64,000 nucleotides of DNA from Hsuehochloa calcarea (lineage: Eukaryota > Streptophyta > Magnoliopsida > Poales > Poaceae), in the NCBI GenBank assembly GCA_036346395.1, contig CM070599.1, forward strand, positions 6,997,232 through 7,061,231, given 5' to 3'. Both the position numbers and the translations under genes were made by a program. The number at the start of each line of letters is the position of its first letter. Position 1 is the stretch's first letter. A model generated the notes under the pieces. That model saw nothing but the letters and a program-made list of their open reading frames with translations. It did no database searches and was not told the DNA's origin. Below are positions 1 through 11,145 of this stretch, piece after piece.

Positions 1-3000
1 CTCCTCTCTCCACCCGGCTATAAAAGCCTCGGCCTCCCCGTGCTCTCCTCGCCCCGCTCCTCTTTCCCCCTCCCGAGCCTTCAGCCGAAGCGCCTCTCCA
101 CCGTCGGCCGCCCGTCAGCTCCTGTCGCCGGTGCTTGGAGCGCCGCGGCGACGCTCCCGAGCCTCCCCAGCAGCCGGCCGAAGCTCCTGGCCACCAAGGA
201 CCGCCTTCACCAACCTCCTCCCCGCACCGCCCTCAACTCCGACCATTCTCCGGTGCTTCCCCGACTCCACCGATAGCTGATGAGCCTCCCGTAGTCCCCT
301 GTTCCTCCTGCGCTCCTCCCCTGGTTCTTCCCCCTCTTCGGTCGCCTTCACCATCAACTGGCCCAGCGCCCGACCACCCCGGCCGCCGCCAGCTCCCTTT
401 CACTGCCGCCCCGGCCCCAGCGCCACCTCCCTTAGCATCCCCTCCCCTCCCCTCCGACCGTCGCCCGCCTTCGGCTGCCGCCGCCTGAGCCCGCTCTCTG
501 CTCCCCTGCTTTCTGTGCATATCCCCCTCAGCTCAGTAGCCATAGTTGCTCAACCGCAGCCTCCTCTGTTCTGGTTGCCCTTGGTTGCCGAGGGTTGCCA
601 CCAAATCTTGATCTTCCATATATCGAGTGAGCCGGATTGTGATTGTTGTAATTGTTGCTCCTAGATCAATATTGATAGTGAACTGTTGTTGATATTACTC
701 ATTAGTGTCATGTGGTGGCAGTGTTGGGTTGTGAATGTTGGCTGTAATTTAATCGCTCCTCCAGTAAGGCAAATAGTTTGGCAGTGAATTATTTATTACC
801 TGTGAACGTTTTTGATGGCTGATATTTTGGTTAAATGACCATAGGTATACTTGTTGATGGCGGTAGTAGGGAATTGTGACGAATTTGTGCTCTCCAGTTT
901 AGTGGGTAGCTTGATTGGTGATAGTCGTGCTTTGCTCCCCAATATTGAGTGTTGTTGATAATTATTGTTCATCGATGTCGATGTCGATGTCGATGCTCGA
1001 TGTCGATGTTGGTAACCTCGAAATTGAGATTTGTGCATCTGGCAATGAAGAGCTTCTGTTTTGATATTGCTAATAAATGCCCTGTTGGTAATCTGTCAAT
1101 CGAGTTGTTGTGTCGTAGAATTTGTTATTTATCTGTTTCGATTTGTCAGCGTTTGATTCGTAGTGGCTTCCCCAGATCATAGCGGTAGCAATGAGGTTGC
1201 AATCGATCCAACGATCAAGAAATATTGCAATAGGATAGTAGAGTGTTTTGCTAGTAGTAATTTGATTATTGATTAATTGTCGTGATTACTGATCATCAGT
1301 ATGTTTTGGCAGTAATTTGAATGATTGGTTGTGATCCTGATTTTTACGGATAGCTTTGATCCTCAGTGGCAGTATTGTCTATTGGATTTGTTAATCAATT
1401 GTTAGTTGTTGGTTAGTGTTTCGTCGGTAGGTCAGTGATTATTGGAAGTAATGGTATTTGGTGAAAGCTGGAAGTATTGATTTGATTGCTTTATCAATTT
1501 GTGTTGTTTGGAAAGGATTTGTGGTTTGGCAATGATTGGTAATCTGGCAATTGTATAGTTGGTAGTTGGATCTGTGTCTTGATTTAGCAATAGGTTGTAG
1601 TAGTAAGTTAAGTAGCTAGCTTTTGAATCGATGAGTATTAGCTGGCAGCTGAGATTGGGATTGAATTGCCATTGGATTGTGTGTTGATCTGGTATTCTAG
1701 ATTTGGTATAGAACCTGTAGTAAAGTTGCCTTGTCGCCTGTAGTAGTATAGTCTTGCTATCTTCCAAATCCGCAGTAGAGCATTCCGACAAAAGATCATT
1801 CGACCTTACCCTCCTTTGAATCCTCCCTCTGGGCAGAAATTCTCTGTCATTCCTCCTTTCGCCCAACAGGATGTTTGACTCTGTCCAACCTTCCACTGTC
1901 GCTCAAACCATTCTCTCAAACTCATCCTCCGCAATCTTTCTGAGGCTCTTGTGTTTTATTTGGTATTTTGAGTTCTTTGGATTTATTTGGTTTTTCAATC
2001 GTTATTGCGTAATTAGAAATCGAAGTCCAGAAGAATCGACGACTCCAGCAGATCCAAGATTCAAGCAAAGACGCCAACCAAGACTTCGAACCTTTGTCTT
2101 ATTGCTTTGAGTAAGATCAAGGCCACGGTAAAAATAGCCCAGGCGAGTCAACACTTTAAATTATATTGGTCCTATATTTTATGCAAATTATATTCTCTTA
2201 AAGTATCAAATTGCATGCTTTAAATTTCTATGCAAATGTATGTTAAACACTCTAAGGTAGTTAAATGCCTACTTGATGACTAAATAATTATTATACCAAT
2301 TCCTTGAAAATTGAATTCCCAATACCCTTGTCACCCTAGTAAATATATGGTAACCTACTAGTTATAGGTCGTACTTAAACGCCATGCTAGTCTTGTTTAA
2401 GTACCGGGGTAATTCTACCACAAATCATCATCCTTTAATCATCATCAATTGTTTTGGGTAGTCATTGGGAAGAATGACTGAACTGGTTGGATAATTTGTT
2501 TTATACTTCTCCAAAACTCTAAAAATTTGCTAATACCCGTCTGGGCGGATGGCAAGCTCGAGGGTATATGGTTGGGTGCTAATGTAGCCCAGGATAATTT
2601 TTGTGAATGGCATGTGGTAAGAACCGCTCAGATGATCTTAAGGACTTAATCCTGTGATGACCTCCTATTGCAAAATAGTACAGCCACAAGTCTATAGTGG
2701 TATCGACCTGGCTAACTAATTGGTGACCTTCGGTACGAGCTGCACCATTGGAGGGGCATCCCTTCGCCGTGAGCCCACGAGGCTACGGGTTGGGGTATGC
2801 AACTTGCGGAACCTAGGCGTAAGTCGTATGGCGCAAGAGGGGGTCTGGGCGTAGTGGTTGTCGGGTCCCACGGGAACGAAACCCCGCTCAGGTGAAACCT
2901 TAGCGGGTGTGGCAAATATCGAGGGCTGCCTTGTAAAGGCTTTGTGATAATCTCCCCTTGATTCACGTGTCCAAGGAAACGTGTGTACATATCAAGACGA

Positions 3001-3935
3001 TTATCTCTTGTGGGTAAAGATGTGCAATCTCTGCAGAGAATAAAAACTGTTCGAACAGCTGTGCCCACGATCAAGGGCGGGCAAAGGAACTTATAAGATA
3101 TAGTTCTATTTCAAAAACTTTTGTGGTTGGGATGAAAAATATGCGGGGCTCACTAGCCCTTGATTTGGATTTTTCCCGGTATTCTTACCAAATTAGTAAT
3201 AGGTGGGTATGACCACCAACAAAATATAAGCATGAAGGTGGAGGTAGCCTCTGCTTTTATTATTTATTGCACAATTAATCTCTTTAAAAATGCAATTTGG
3301 TTAAAATGCTAAGTGATATGACTTTCTAATATCTGTATTTACAAATGTTGCTTTACGCAAATAAAAGAACCCGAGCCATCCTTGTTACACCTTGCATATA
3401 TATTATTGCATCTGTGTGTGTTGGCTCGCGAGCACGGTAGTTGTGCTCATCCTCGCTCTTTCCCAAACCCTCGAAAACAGGAACCTGAGTCGCAATCGCA
3501 TCAAGGATCCAGAAGTCTGAAGACCCAGGAATCGTTGAAGCGTAGTTTAGTCCTTAGTTGTTCTAGTCTCACCCCAGTCTAGCTGACTCCATCGGTTCTT
3601 GTGTACCTTCTATATCGTCCGAAGTTTTCGGATAATATCGGGCGTACACGGGTTCCCCAATCACTTGCCTTCGGTAAGATGTGCCCTCACCCCTTTTCTT
3701 CCGTTGTTGCTTCCGCTATCTTTTGTAATATATTCATTTGGCCTGTCCGGCCCTTATTGTAAAAATTGGCCCGAAGCGGTCTATGTAAACTCTGATGTGC
3801 AAATTAATGAATGAAATAATTTTGCGCCATGTATAGTTTGATTCAGCAATGTGCCTGTGGAGTGCTATCTACTGATCCAGGGAATAGCACAGTGATTTCA
3901 CAGAGGATCCGGATGCGGAAATCCGGGGTCCGACA
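1..3935 (+). repeat. Left LTR of element 1 (3' portion; start lies outside window)
   Basis: The start of the window lies inside this LTR just upstream of its TATA box. It ends at ggtccgaca (3927-3935), a usual ...CA LTR end, four bases before the primer-binding site. It holds a GC-rich leader (1-490), a long T/G-rich middle (600-1900), and a block at about 2,990-3,060 that is conserved in the other long LTRs of this window. Compared with the right copy, it lacks about 40 bp near position 70 and carries a different hexamer microsatellite at about 970-1010. Confidence 0.88.
19..25 (+). promoter_or_regulatory. TATA box of left LTR
   Basis: A TATAAAA box in a GC-rich context, duplicated at 6896-6902 in the right LTR. 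It is the likely core promoter for element 1 transcripts. Confidence 0.6.
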
Positions 3936-3939
3936 GAGC

Positions 3940-3951
3940 TGGTATCAGAGC
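3940..3951 (+). other. Primer-binding site of element 1 (initiator tRNA-Met type)
   Basis: The sequence tggtatcagagc is the standard plant LTR-retrotransposon primer-binding site complementary to the 3' end of initiator tRNA-Met. It starts four bases after the LTR end at 3935, which fixes that boundary. Confidence 0.85.
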
Positions 3952-4151
3952 ATATGACTGTAGGAATCTTAGTTAGACTGGTCGAACCTAAGGACTTGAG
4001 TATTATTTTCGAAACCTAAGAAAAGTCTTAAAAAATATATAAATATAACGTATTATTTGCTATGACTTACCCTTCTTAGTTCTCCACTTTCCTTGATTTC
4101 ACTTGAGTTTTTACTCAGTCTGACTCCCCACTTGTTTCAAAAAAATTGTAG

Positions 4152-4553
4152 ATGGCGACCCCTTCGTCCGATGGTTCGTGGGACTTGTACTCTCACGAAG
4201 AAGATGGAGATGAGTGTGTGGAACTCCTTCACCAATTCATGTACCACCTGGAATACTACCGCAAGCCTATCTTCAGAGGCCGAAAGACTCAAACCCAGGA
4301 CCAAGAGTCATGGACAATGGAGGTTTTCCTCTATGCTAGAGAGGGTGAGTTCATCGCTCACACCTTCAGATCCGGGACCACTCACAGCAGCTGTGACGAT
4401 GCAGTTCAAGACGCAGCATGCTTCGCCTGCAAACGCCTGAGCCAGATGCACATAGACCTTCTGCGGGAATCGCCCTTCTACTACTATCTGCCTCTCTTGG
4501 AAGGACAGTTCGACCCCGAAGTCTGCGCCATTGTGTGGGAATATTTAGGCTAG
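4152..4553 (+). CDS. Element 1 ORF, 133 aa, unknown function
   Basis: An uninterrupted 133-codon frame starts at an ATG directly after a splice-acceptor-like run (ttgtag). The protein begins MATPSSDGSWDLYSHEEDGD. It is acidic at the N-terminus, has a central part rich in His, Tyr and Arg, and ends FDPEVCAIVWEYLG. I see no zinc finger or signal peptide and do not recognise a named domain. It occupies the same place, before the main ORF, as the short coiled-coil ORF (49,771-50,335) of the chromovirus in this window, so it is probably an accessory or gag-related protein of the element. That placement is inference. It is intact, unlike the zinc-knuckle ORF that follows. Confidence 0.55.
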   Translation: MATPSSDGSWDLYSHEEDGDECVELLHQFMYHLEYYRKPIFRGRKTQTQDQESWTMEVFLYAREGEFIAHTFRSGTTHSSCDDAVQDAACFACKRLSQMHIDLLRESPFYYYLPLLEGQFDPEVCAIVWEYLG

Positions 4554-4843
4554 TCTAGGTTGGCTAGCAGTGCTTGCATTAGCAGTACCTTGGTTGCAAG
4601 TATTTTTGTTTTCTTCTTTGGTAGACGTTGTGTCTGTATCCTGTGTCATGGCTTAGTATGGCCTATATGCTGTACTCTAGAAGTCGTGTAACACTTAACC
4701 CCTTTAATATAATGCAGCCATTCTGGGCTTTGTATTGTATTTGATCGTTTTCCTCGTTTGGTTTTGAGTTTCTTCTGTGTGCCTTAGAGGGCCAGTGAAC
4801 CCTCATATAAACCCTCCTAGCCTAACCTACGTTGTTCTCACAG
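4554..4843 (+). other. Spacer between the two ORFs of element 1
   Basis: This 290-bp spacer has a T-rich stretch and a taatataatg run near 4,705 that could serve as a weak poly(A) region. A tatataa-like box lies near 4,805, followed by a pyrimidine-rich tract ending cacag directly before the second ATG. It could therefore hold an internal promoter or an intron acceptor for the second ORF. No coding signal is seen. Confidence 0.3.
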
Positions 4844-6140
4844 ATGGCACCAAAGAGACCAGCAGCCAAAGGAAGTGGTGTTAGTTGCAAAAGAAAGAAG
4901 TCAGCGCCAAAATCACAAGATAGCATCCCTCAGCAGCCAGTAAAGCTTGACAACTCATCACCTCCTCAGCCAGCAGTCCAGCCACCAAAAGCTCCAAAGG
5001 CTCCAACTTCAACTCCAACTCCGCTTTCTAATGGGAGTAGTCCCGCTGGATAGCCTGCAACAGTCAAACTCGTGGCTAGCTTTCACTGCTTCAACTGCGG
5101 AGAAAAAGGGCACTATGCTAGTAGATGTCCCCAGAAAAAGCTTCATCGCACAAGTGGTGCAAAAGATGACAAAACAGACCCTGCCACCCGTCAACCTCAA
5201 GAATTACCCAAGGACGATGGTACTGTTACACCAGGAAGACCTCTGAAGGATAACATCTGCTTTCATTGCAAGAATCCGGGACACTTTGCCAACAGATGCC
5301 CCCAAAGAAAGCAAGACCAAGGAATCAAATGTCCTTATTGCGGCAACCCAGGACAACGCAAGAACAGATGTCCCAAACGGAAACATGAAGAGTCAGCAAA
5401 GAACATTATCATCACCAACCTCAGCCTTGGCAATGAAGAGTTTCTCAAAGGTCCCAGCGAAAAGCAAGTTGTACCTGCTGAAGTTCTACTACAAGACCCG
5501 GAAGCCCTGCCAACTGTTTGTCTTGAATGTGGCAAGTCAGGCCATGTTGCCCAATTATGTCATCCATTAAGACAGGATGCAAAAGGAGCATGCTTCACGT
5601 GCGGGCAATATGGACACTATTGCTACTCATACCCAGTGCCCTTCTGTCCCCGCTGTGAGAAACACCATCAATCAGAAGATTGCCCTATGAACCAGATAGC
5701 CTGCACGCATTGTGGAGAAAAAAGGACATCAGACAGATCAATGTTTCAACTGCCCCAACTGTGGTAAGGATCACCAGCCAGGTGAATGCCCGATGAGTAA
5801 AGTCACGTGCTTCCTCTGTGAAGGACAAGACCACTGCCCCAAAGATTGCTTCTTGCGCCCAATTCTGACCAAAGCAATTGAGTTGCAAAGGACAAGTCTT
5901 CAAGTTGCCGCGAGACTCATCGTAAGTAAGGATGGCAAGGATAACCAACATCTGACTTCAAAAGAGAATATTCAGGTTGTGCCAAAGTGTCAGAGTACAT
6001 CAGAAGAGATGGAAAGAAGTGAGGACCTTCTTCGCCTTCCCCAGCCTGCAGTACGAAACCCAATCGCTCATCTTCGTTGTTTCAACTATGGAGAAAAAGG
6101 TCATTTTATCAATAAATGCCCTCAACAGTCACCCCGGTAA
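4844..6140 (+). pseudogene. Poly-CCHC zinc-knuckle protein of element 1 (broken)
   Basis: The frame opens MAPKRPAAKGSG and has a Lys/Pro/Ser-rich basic head of about 65 residues. It is followed by about ten cysteine knuckles of the CX2CX4HX4C kind, beginning near 5087, 5261, 5332, 5521, 5590, 5647, 5703, 5746, 5810 and 6078. Several are degenerate: the third has Gln in place of His, the fifth loses its last Cys to Tyr, and the last has Tyr in place of its second Cys. CCHC knuckles bind single-stranded nucleic acid in retroelement Gag proteins, but a Gag normally has one or two, not ten. Two lesions break the frame: an in-frame TAG at 5051-5053, and a one-base shift in the six-A run at 5718-5723, inside a knuckle. 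No capsid or pol domain is present. The likely role is RNA packaging; this is inferred from the knuckles only. Confidence 0.7.
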
Positions 6141-6453
6141 GGTTGAACTTCAGAACTACGCCGACTCAAGGCTAGACGTCAGTTGCAAGCAAAAGTCATC
6201 AGATCTCGCAGACATCCAAAGCCACTTCCATGCCAAGTCAAAACCAAACCAGTGGTGTTGTAAAGGACAAGTTTCCTGACCGCCGTAAAGCTCATCATGA
6301 ATGAAGTTGGCAGAGACAGCTAGTATTGAGCACCCTTCATTTTAAGGTGAGTAGCTGATCCGCTCAGAAGTATCAAGGATATAATGAGTATGCTAAATCT
6401 GTACCAGCATATGTTATGCTGGAGCTTTGCCCTCTTTTGTCAAAGAAGCTTAT
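6141..6453 (+). other. 3' internal region of element 1, no gene
   Basis: This non-coding stretch lies between the zinc-knuckle ORF and the assumed start of the right LTR. I see no convincing polypurine tract, so the LTR start at about 6454 (tgtaagg) is a guess based on the usual TG start. Only the sequence from 6878 onward is shown to be repeated. Confidence 0.35.
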
Positions 6454-9400
6454 TGTAAGGCTATTTTGCCAACCCCTTAAGTTAAAGAAAATCATGGTAC
6501 GGTCTGCGCTGCCACCACCGCACGTCGTCTCCACCGGCTCCGCCTCCACCTGCCTCCCCACCAGCCATACCTCCATGACGTCGGTGCCACCCCTCCGCCC
6601 GGACCAAGCTACGCCTCCGACCGGTCCAAGGACAAGGCACCCCGGTCCAAATCCTGCGCCGCCCGGTCCGTCGCCCGCCCGCTGCGGCCGCCGTCGTCGT
6701 CCTCCGCAGCGCCATGCCGTCCGCTCCACCGACTCCGCCGAGCCATGCTGCGTCTCCATCGGCTGCTGCCCGAGTTGTCCCGTCGTCCTCGCCCGGTCTG
6801 CGCACTACCTGCCGCCATGGCCGTCTCCCTCGGAGCCATGCCGCCACCTCATCCCGATGTCATCGCCCCAGCAGCTCCTCCTCTCTCCACCCGGCTATAA
6901 AAGCCTCGGCCTCCCCGTGCTCTCCTCGCCCCGCTCCTCTTTCCCATTCTGGTAAGTCCTCTCCCGAGCCACTCTTGCTCTTCCCCTCCCCTTCAGCCGA
7001 AGCGCCTCTCCACCGTCGGCCGCCCCGTCAGCTCCAGTCGTCGGCGCTTGGAGCGCCGCGGCGACGCTCCCGAGCCTCCCGAGCAGCCGACCGAAGCTCC
7101 TGCCACCAAGGACCGCCTTCACCAACCTCCTCCCTGCACCGCCCTCGACTCCGACCATTTTCCAGCACTTCCCCGCCTCCACCGACAGCTGGTGAGCCTC
7201 CCCTCGTCCCCTGTTCCTCCTGCGCTCCTCCCCTGGTTCTTCCCCCTCTTCGGTCGCCTTCACCATCAACTAGCCCAGCGCCCGATCACCCCGGCCGCCG
7301 CCAGCTCCCTTTCACTGCCGCCCCGGCCCCAGCGCCACCTCCCTTAGCATCCCCTCCCCTCCCCTCCGACCGTCGCCCACCTTCAGCTGCCGCCGCCTGA
7401 GCCCGCTCTCTGCTCCCCTGCTTTCTGTGCATATCCCCCTCGGCTCAGTAGCCATAGTTGCCCAACCGCAACCTCCTCTGTTCTGGTTGCCCTTGGTTGC
7501 CGAGGGTTGCCACCAAATCTTGATCTTCCATATATCGAGTGAGCCGGATTGTGATTGTTGTAATTGTTGCTCCTAGATCAATATTGATAGTGAACTGTTG
7601 TTGATATTACTCATTAGTGTCATGTGGTGGCAGTGTTGGGTTGTGAATGTTGGCTGTAATTTAATCGCTCCTCTAGTAAGGCAAATAGTTTGGCAGTGAA
7701 TTAATTTATTACCTGTGAATGTTTTTGATGGCTGATATTTTGGTTAAATGACCATAAGTATACTTGTTGATGACAGTAGTAGGGAATTGTGACGAATTTG
7801 TGCTCTCCATTTTAGTGGGTAGCTTGATTGGTGATAGTCGTGCTTTGCTCCCCAATATTGAGTGTTGTTGATAATTATTGTTCATCAGTATCAGTATCAG
7901 TATGAGTATTGGTAACCTCGAAATTGAGATTTGTGCATCTGGCAATGAAGAGCTTCTGTTTTGATATTGCTAATAAATGCCCTGTTGGTAATCTGTCAAT
8001 CGAGTTGTTGTGTCGTAGAATTTGTTATTTATCTGTTTTGATTTGTAAGCGTTTGATTCGTAGTGGCTTCCCCAGATCATAGCGGTAGCAATGAGGTTGC
8101 AATCGATCCAACGATCAAGAAATATTGCAATAGGATAGTAGAGTGTTTTGCTAGTAGTAATATGATTATTGATTAATTATCTGTGATTACTGATCATCAG
8201 TATGTTTTGGCAGTAATTTGAATGATTGGTTGTGATCCTGATTTTTAGGGATAGCTTTGATCCTCAGTAGCAGTATTGTCTATTGGATTTTTTAATCAAT
8301 TGTTAGTTGTTGGTTAGTGTTTCGTCTGTAGATCAGTGATTATTGGAAGTAATGGTATTTGGTGAAAGTTGGAAGTATTGATTTGATTGCTTTATCAATT
8401 TGTATTGTTTGGAAAGGATTTGTGGTTTGGCAATGATTGGTAATCTGGCAATTGTATAGTTGGTAGTTGGATCTATGTCTTGATTTAGCAATAGGTTGTA
8501 GTAGTAAGTTAAGTAGCTAGCTTTTGAATCGATGAGTATTAGCTGGCAGCTGAGATTGGGATTGAATTGCCATTGGATTGTGTGTCGATTTGGTATTCTA
8601 GATTTGGTATAGAACCTGTAGTAAAGTTGCCTTGTCGCCTGTAGTGGTATAGTCTTGCTATCTTCCAAATCCGCAATAGAGCATTCCGGCAAAAGCTCAT
8701 TCGACCTTACCCTCCTTTGAATCCTCCCTCTGGGCAGAAATTCTCTGTCATTCCTCCTTTCGCCCAACTGGATGTTTGACTCTGTCCAACCTTCCAGCGT
8801 CGCTCAAACCATTCTCTCAAGCCCATCCTCCGCAATCTTTCTGAGGCACTTATGTTTTATTTGGTCTTTTGAGTTCTTTGGATTTATTTAGTTTTTCAAT
8901 CGTTATTGCGTAATTAGAAATCGAAGTCCAGAAGAATCGACGACTCCAGCAGATCCAAGATTCAAGCAAAGACGCCAACCAAGACTTCGAACCTTTGTCT
9001 AATAAGGCTTTGAGTAAGATCAAGGCCACAGTAAAAATAGCCCAGGCGAGTCAACACTTTAAATTATATTGGTCCTATATTTTATGCAAATTATATTCTC
9101 TTAAAGTATCAAATTGCATGCTTTAAATTTCTATGCAAATGTATGTTAAACACTCTAAGGTAGTTAAATGCCTACTTGATGACTAAATAATTATTATACC
9201 AATTCCTTGAAAATTGAATTCCCAATACCCTTGTCACCCTAGTAAATATATGGTAACCTACTAGTTATAGGTCGTACTTAAACGCCATGCTAGTCTTGTT
9301 TAAGTACCGGGGTAATTCTACCCCAAATCATCATCCTTTAATCATCATCAATTGTTTTGGGCAGTCATTGGGAAGAATGACTGAAATGGTTGGATAATTT

Positions 9401-10808
9401 ATTTTATACTTCTCCAAAACTCTAAAAATTTGCTAATACCCATCTGGGCGGATGGCAAGCTCGAGGGTATATGGTTGGGTGCTAATGTAGCCCAGGATAA
9501 TTTTTGTGAATGGCATGTGGTAAGAACCGCTCAGATGATCTTAAGGACTTAATCCAGTGATGACCTCCTATTGCAAAACAGTACAGCCACAAGTCTATAA
9601 TGGTGTCGACCTGGCTAACTAATTGGTGACCTTCGGTACGAGCTGCACCATTGGAGGGGCATCCCTTCGCCGTGAGCCCACGAGGCTACGGGTTGGGGTA
9701 TGCGACTTGCGGAACCTAGGCGTAAGTCGTATGGCGCAAGAGGGGGTCTGGGCGTAGTGGTTGTCGGGTCCCACGGGAACGAAACCCCGCTCAGGTGAAA
9801 CCTTAGCGGGTGTGGCAAATATCGAGGCTGCCTTGTAAAGGCTTTGTGATAATCTCCCCTTGATTCATATGTCCAGGGAAACGTGTGTACATATCAAGAC
9901 GATTATCTCTTGTGGGTAAAGATGTGCAATCTCTGCAGAGAATAAAAACTGTTCGAACAGTCGTGCCCACGGTCAAGGGTGGGCAAAGGAACTTACAAGA
10001 TATAGTTCTATTTCAAAAACTTTTGTGGTTGGGATGAAAAATATGCGGGGCTCACCTAGCCCTTGATTTGGATTTTTCCTGGGTATTCTTACCCAGCGTT
10101 AGTAATAGGTGGGTATGACCACCAACAAAATATAAGCATGAAGGTGGAGGTAGCCTCTGTTTTTATTATTTATTGCACAATTAATCTCTTTAAAAATGCA
10201 ATTTGGTTAAAATGCTAAGTGATAGGACTTTCTAATATCTGTATTTACAAATGTTGCTTTACGCAAATAAAAGAACCCGAGCCATCCTTCTTACACCTTG
10301 CATATATATTATTGCATCTGTGTGTGTTGGCTCGCGAGCACGGTAGTTGTGCTCATCCTCGCTCTTGCCCCAAACCCTCGAAGCAGAACCTGGAGTCATC
10401 AATCGCATCAAGGATCCGTAAGTCGAAGACCGTGAATCGTTGAAGCGTAGTTTAGTCCTTAGCTGTTCTAGTCTCACCCCAGTCTAGCTGACTCCATCGG
10501 TTCTTGTGTACCTTCTATATCGTCCGAAGTTTTCGGATAATATCGGGCGTACACGGGTTCCCCAGTCACTTGCCTGCGGTAAGATGTGCCCTCACCCCTT
10601 TTCTTCCATTGTTGTTTCCGCTATCTTTTGTAATATATTCATTTGGATTGTCCGACCCTTATTGTAAAAATTGGCCCGAAGCGGTCTATGTAAACTCTGA
10701 TGTGCAAATTAATGAATGAAATAATTTTGCACCATGTATGGTTTCATTCAGCAATGTACCTGTGGAGTGCTATCTACTGATCCAGGGAATAGCACAGTGA
10801 TTTCACAG
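6454..10808 (+). repeat. Right LTR of element 1, 3'-truncated
   Basis: From 6878 the sequence matches the left LTR with few substitutions and small indels. The stretch 6454-6877, GC-rich from about 6,505, is probably the LTR upstream promoter region, but its partner is outside the window. The match stops after tttcacag at 10808, where the left LTR continues for 32 bp to its ggtccgaca end. The LTR terminus and target duplication have therefore been lost. The implied full LTR length of about 4.4 kb agrees with the 4.47-kb solo LTR at 16,060-20,533. Confidence 0.8.
6896..6902 (+). promoter_or_regulatory. TATA box of right LTR
   Basis: TATAAAA identical in context to 19-25. A consensus splice donor (ctg/gtaagt) lies about 55 bp downstream at 6952-6957 and is absent from the left copy because of a small deletion there. 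Confidence 0.6.
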
Positions 10809-11145
10809 TGATTTGATATACTGTTAATTGGTTACTTTCGGTTGAGAGCTAGTTATTACGATTACATTTTGAATGATTCGGATCATTTGACAGTTAAGCA
10901 AAGTATTATTTAGAGCTCATAGTTTGAATTTATATTATCATCTTCATTTCATGAAGAGTATAGACAATAGGATTGAGATAGCAAAGACTTGTTCTTTTGC
11001 AACTCTCCTTCTGAGAGCACAAACTTTGCTTTATTGCTTTATTTATGCTTTATTGTTTCATATTTATGCTGGAATTAATTATGAATATTTGCTAATATTG
11101 CACATGTTGAGCGTATGTAACTTATATAGATAGCAAATAAGCGAG

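Larger units (their letters stand above)
1..10808 (+). mobile_element. Long-LTR, pol-less retrotransposon (element 1), left edge cut by window
   Basis: Positions 1-3903 are repeated almost base for base at 6878-10808, so this is one retrotransposon with two same-orientation LTRs. A primer-binding site complementary to initiator tRNA-Met follows the left LTR. The interior of about 2.5 kb holds an unknown 133-codon ORF and a zinc-knuckle ORF, but no protease, reverse transcriptase, RNase H or integrase that I can find. LTRs near or above 4 kb with a small non-pol interior fit the LARD class (large retrotransposon derivatives). The LTR resembles the Del/Tekay chromoviruses elsewhere in this window. 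It would have to be mobilised in trans by a full relative. The right LTR lacks the last 32 bp present in the left one. The exact 5' LTR start is outside the window. Confidence 0.85.

Noticed and set aside
6420..6460. A clean polypurine tract and LTR start for the right LTR of element 1.
   Set aside because: The sequence before tgtaagg is not purine-rich, and the left LTR start is outside the window, so the boundary cannot be proven here.
6714..7400. A 228-codon Ser/Pro-rich ORF in the right LTR (and its counterpart at 135-488).
   Set aside because: It lies in the GC-rich LTR leader, both strands are open, and the left copy is broken by an indel; no sign of coding.
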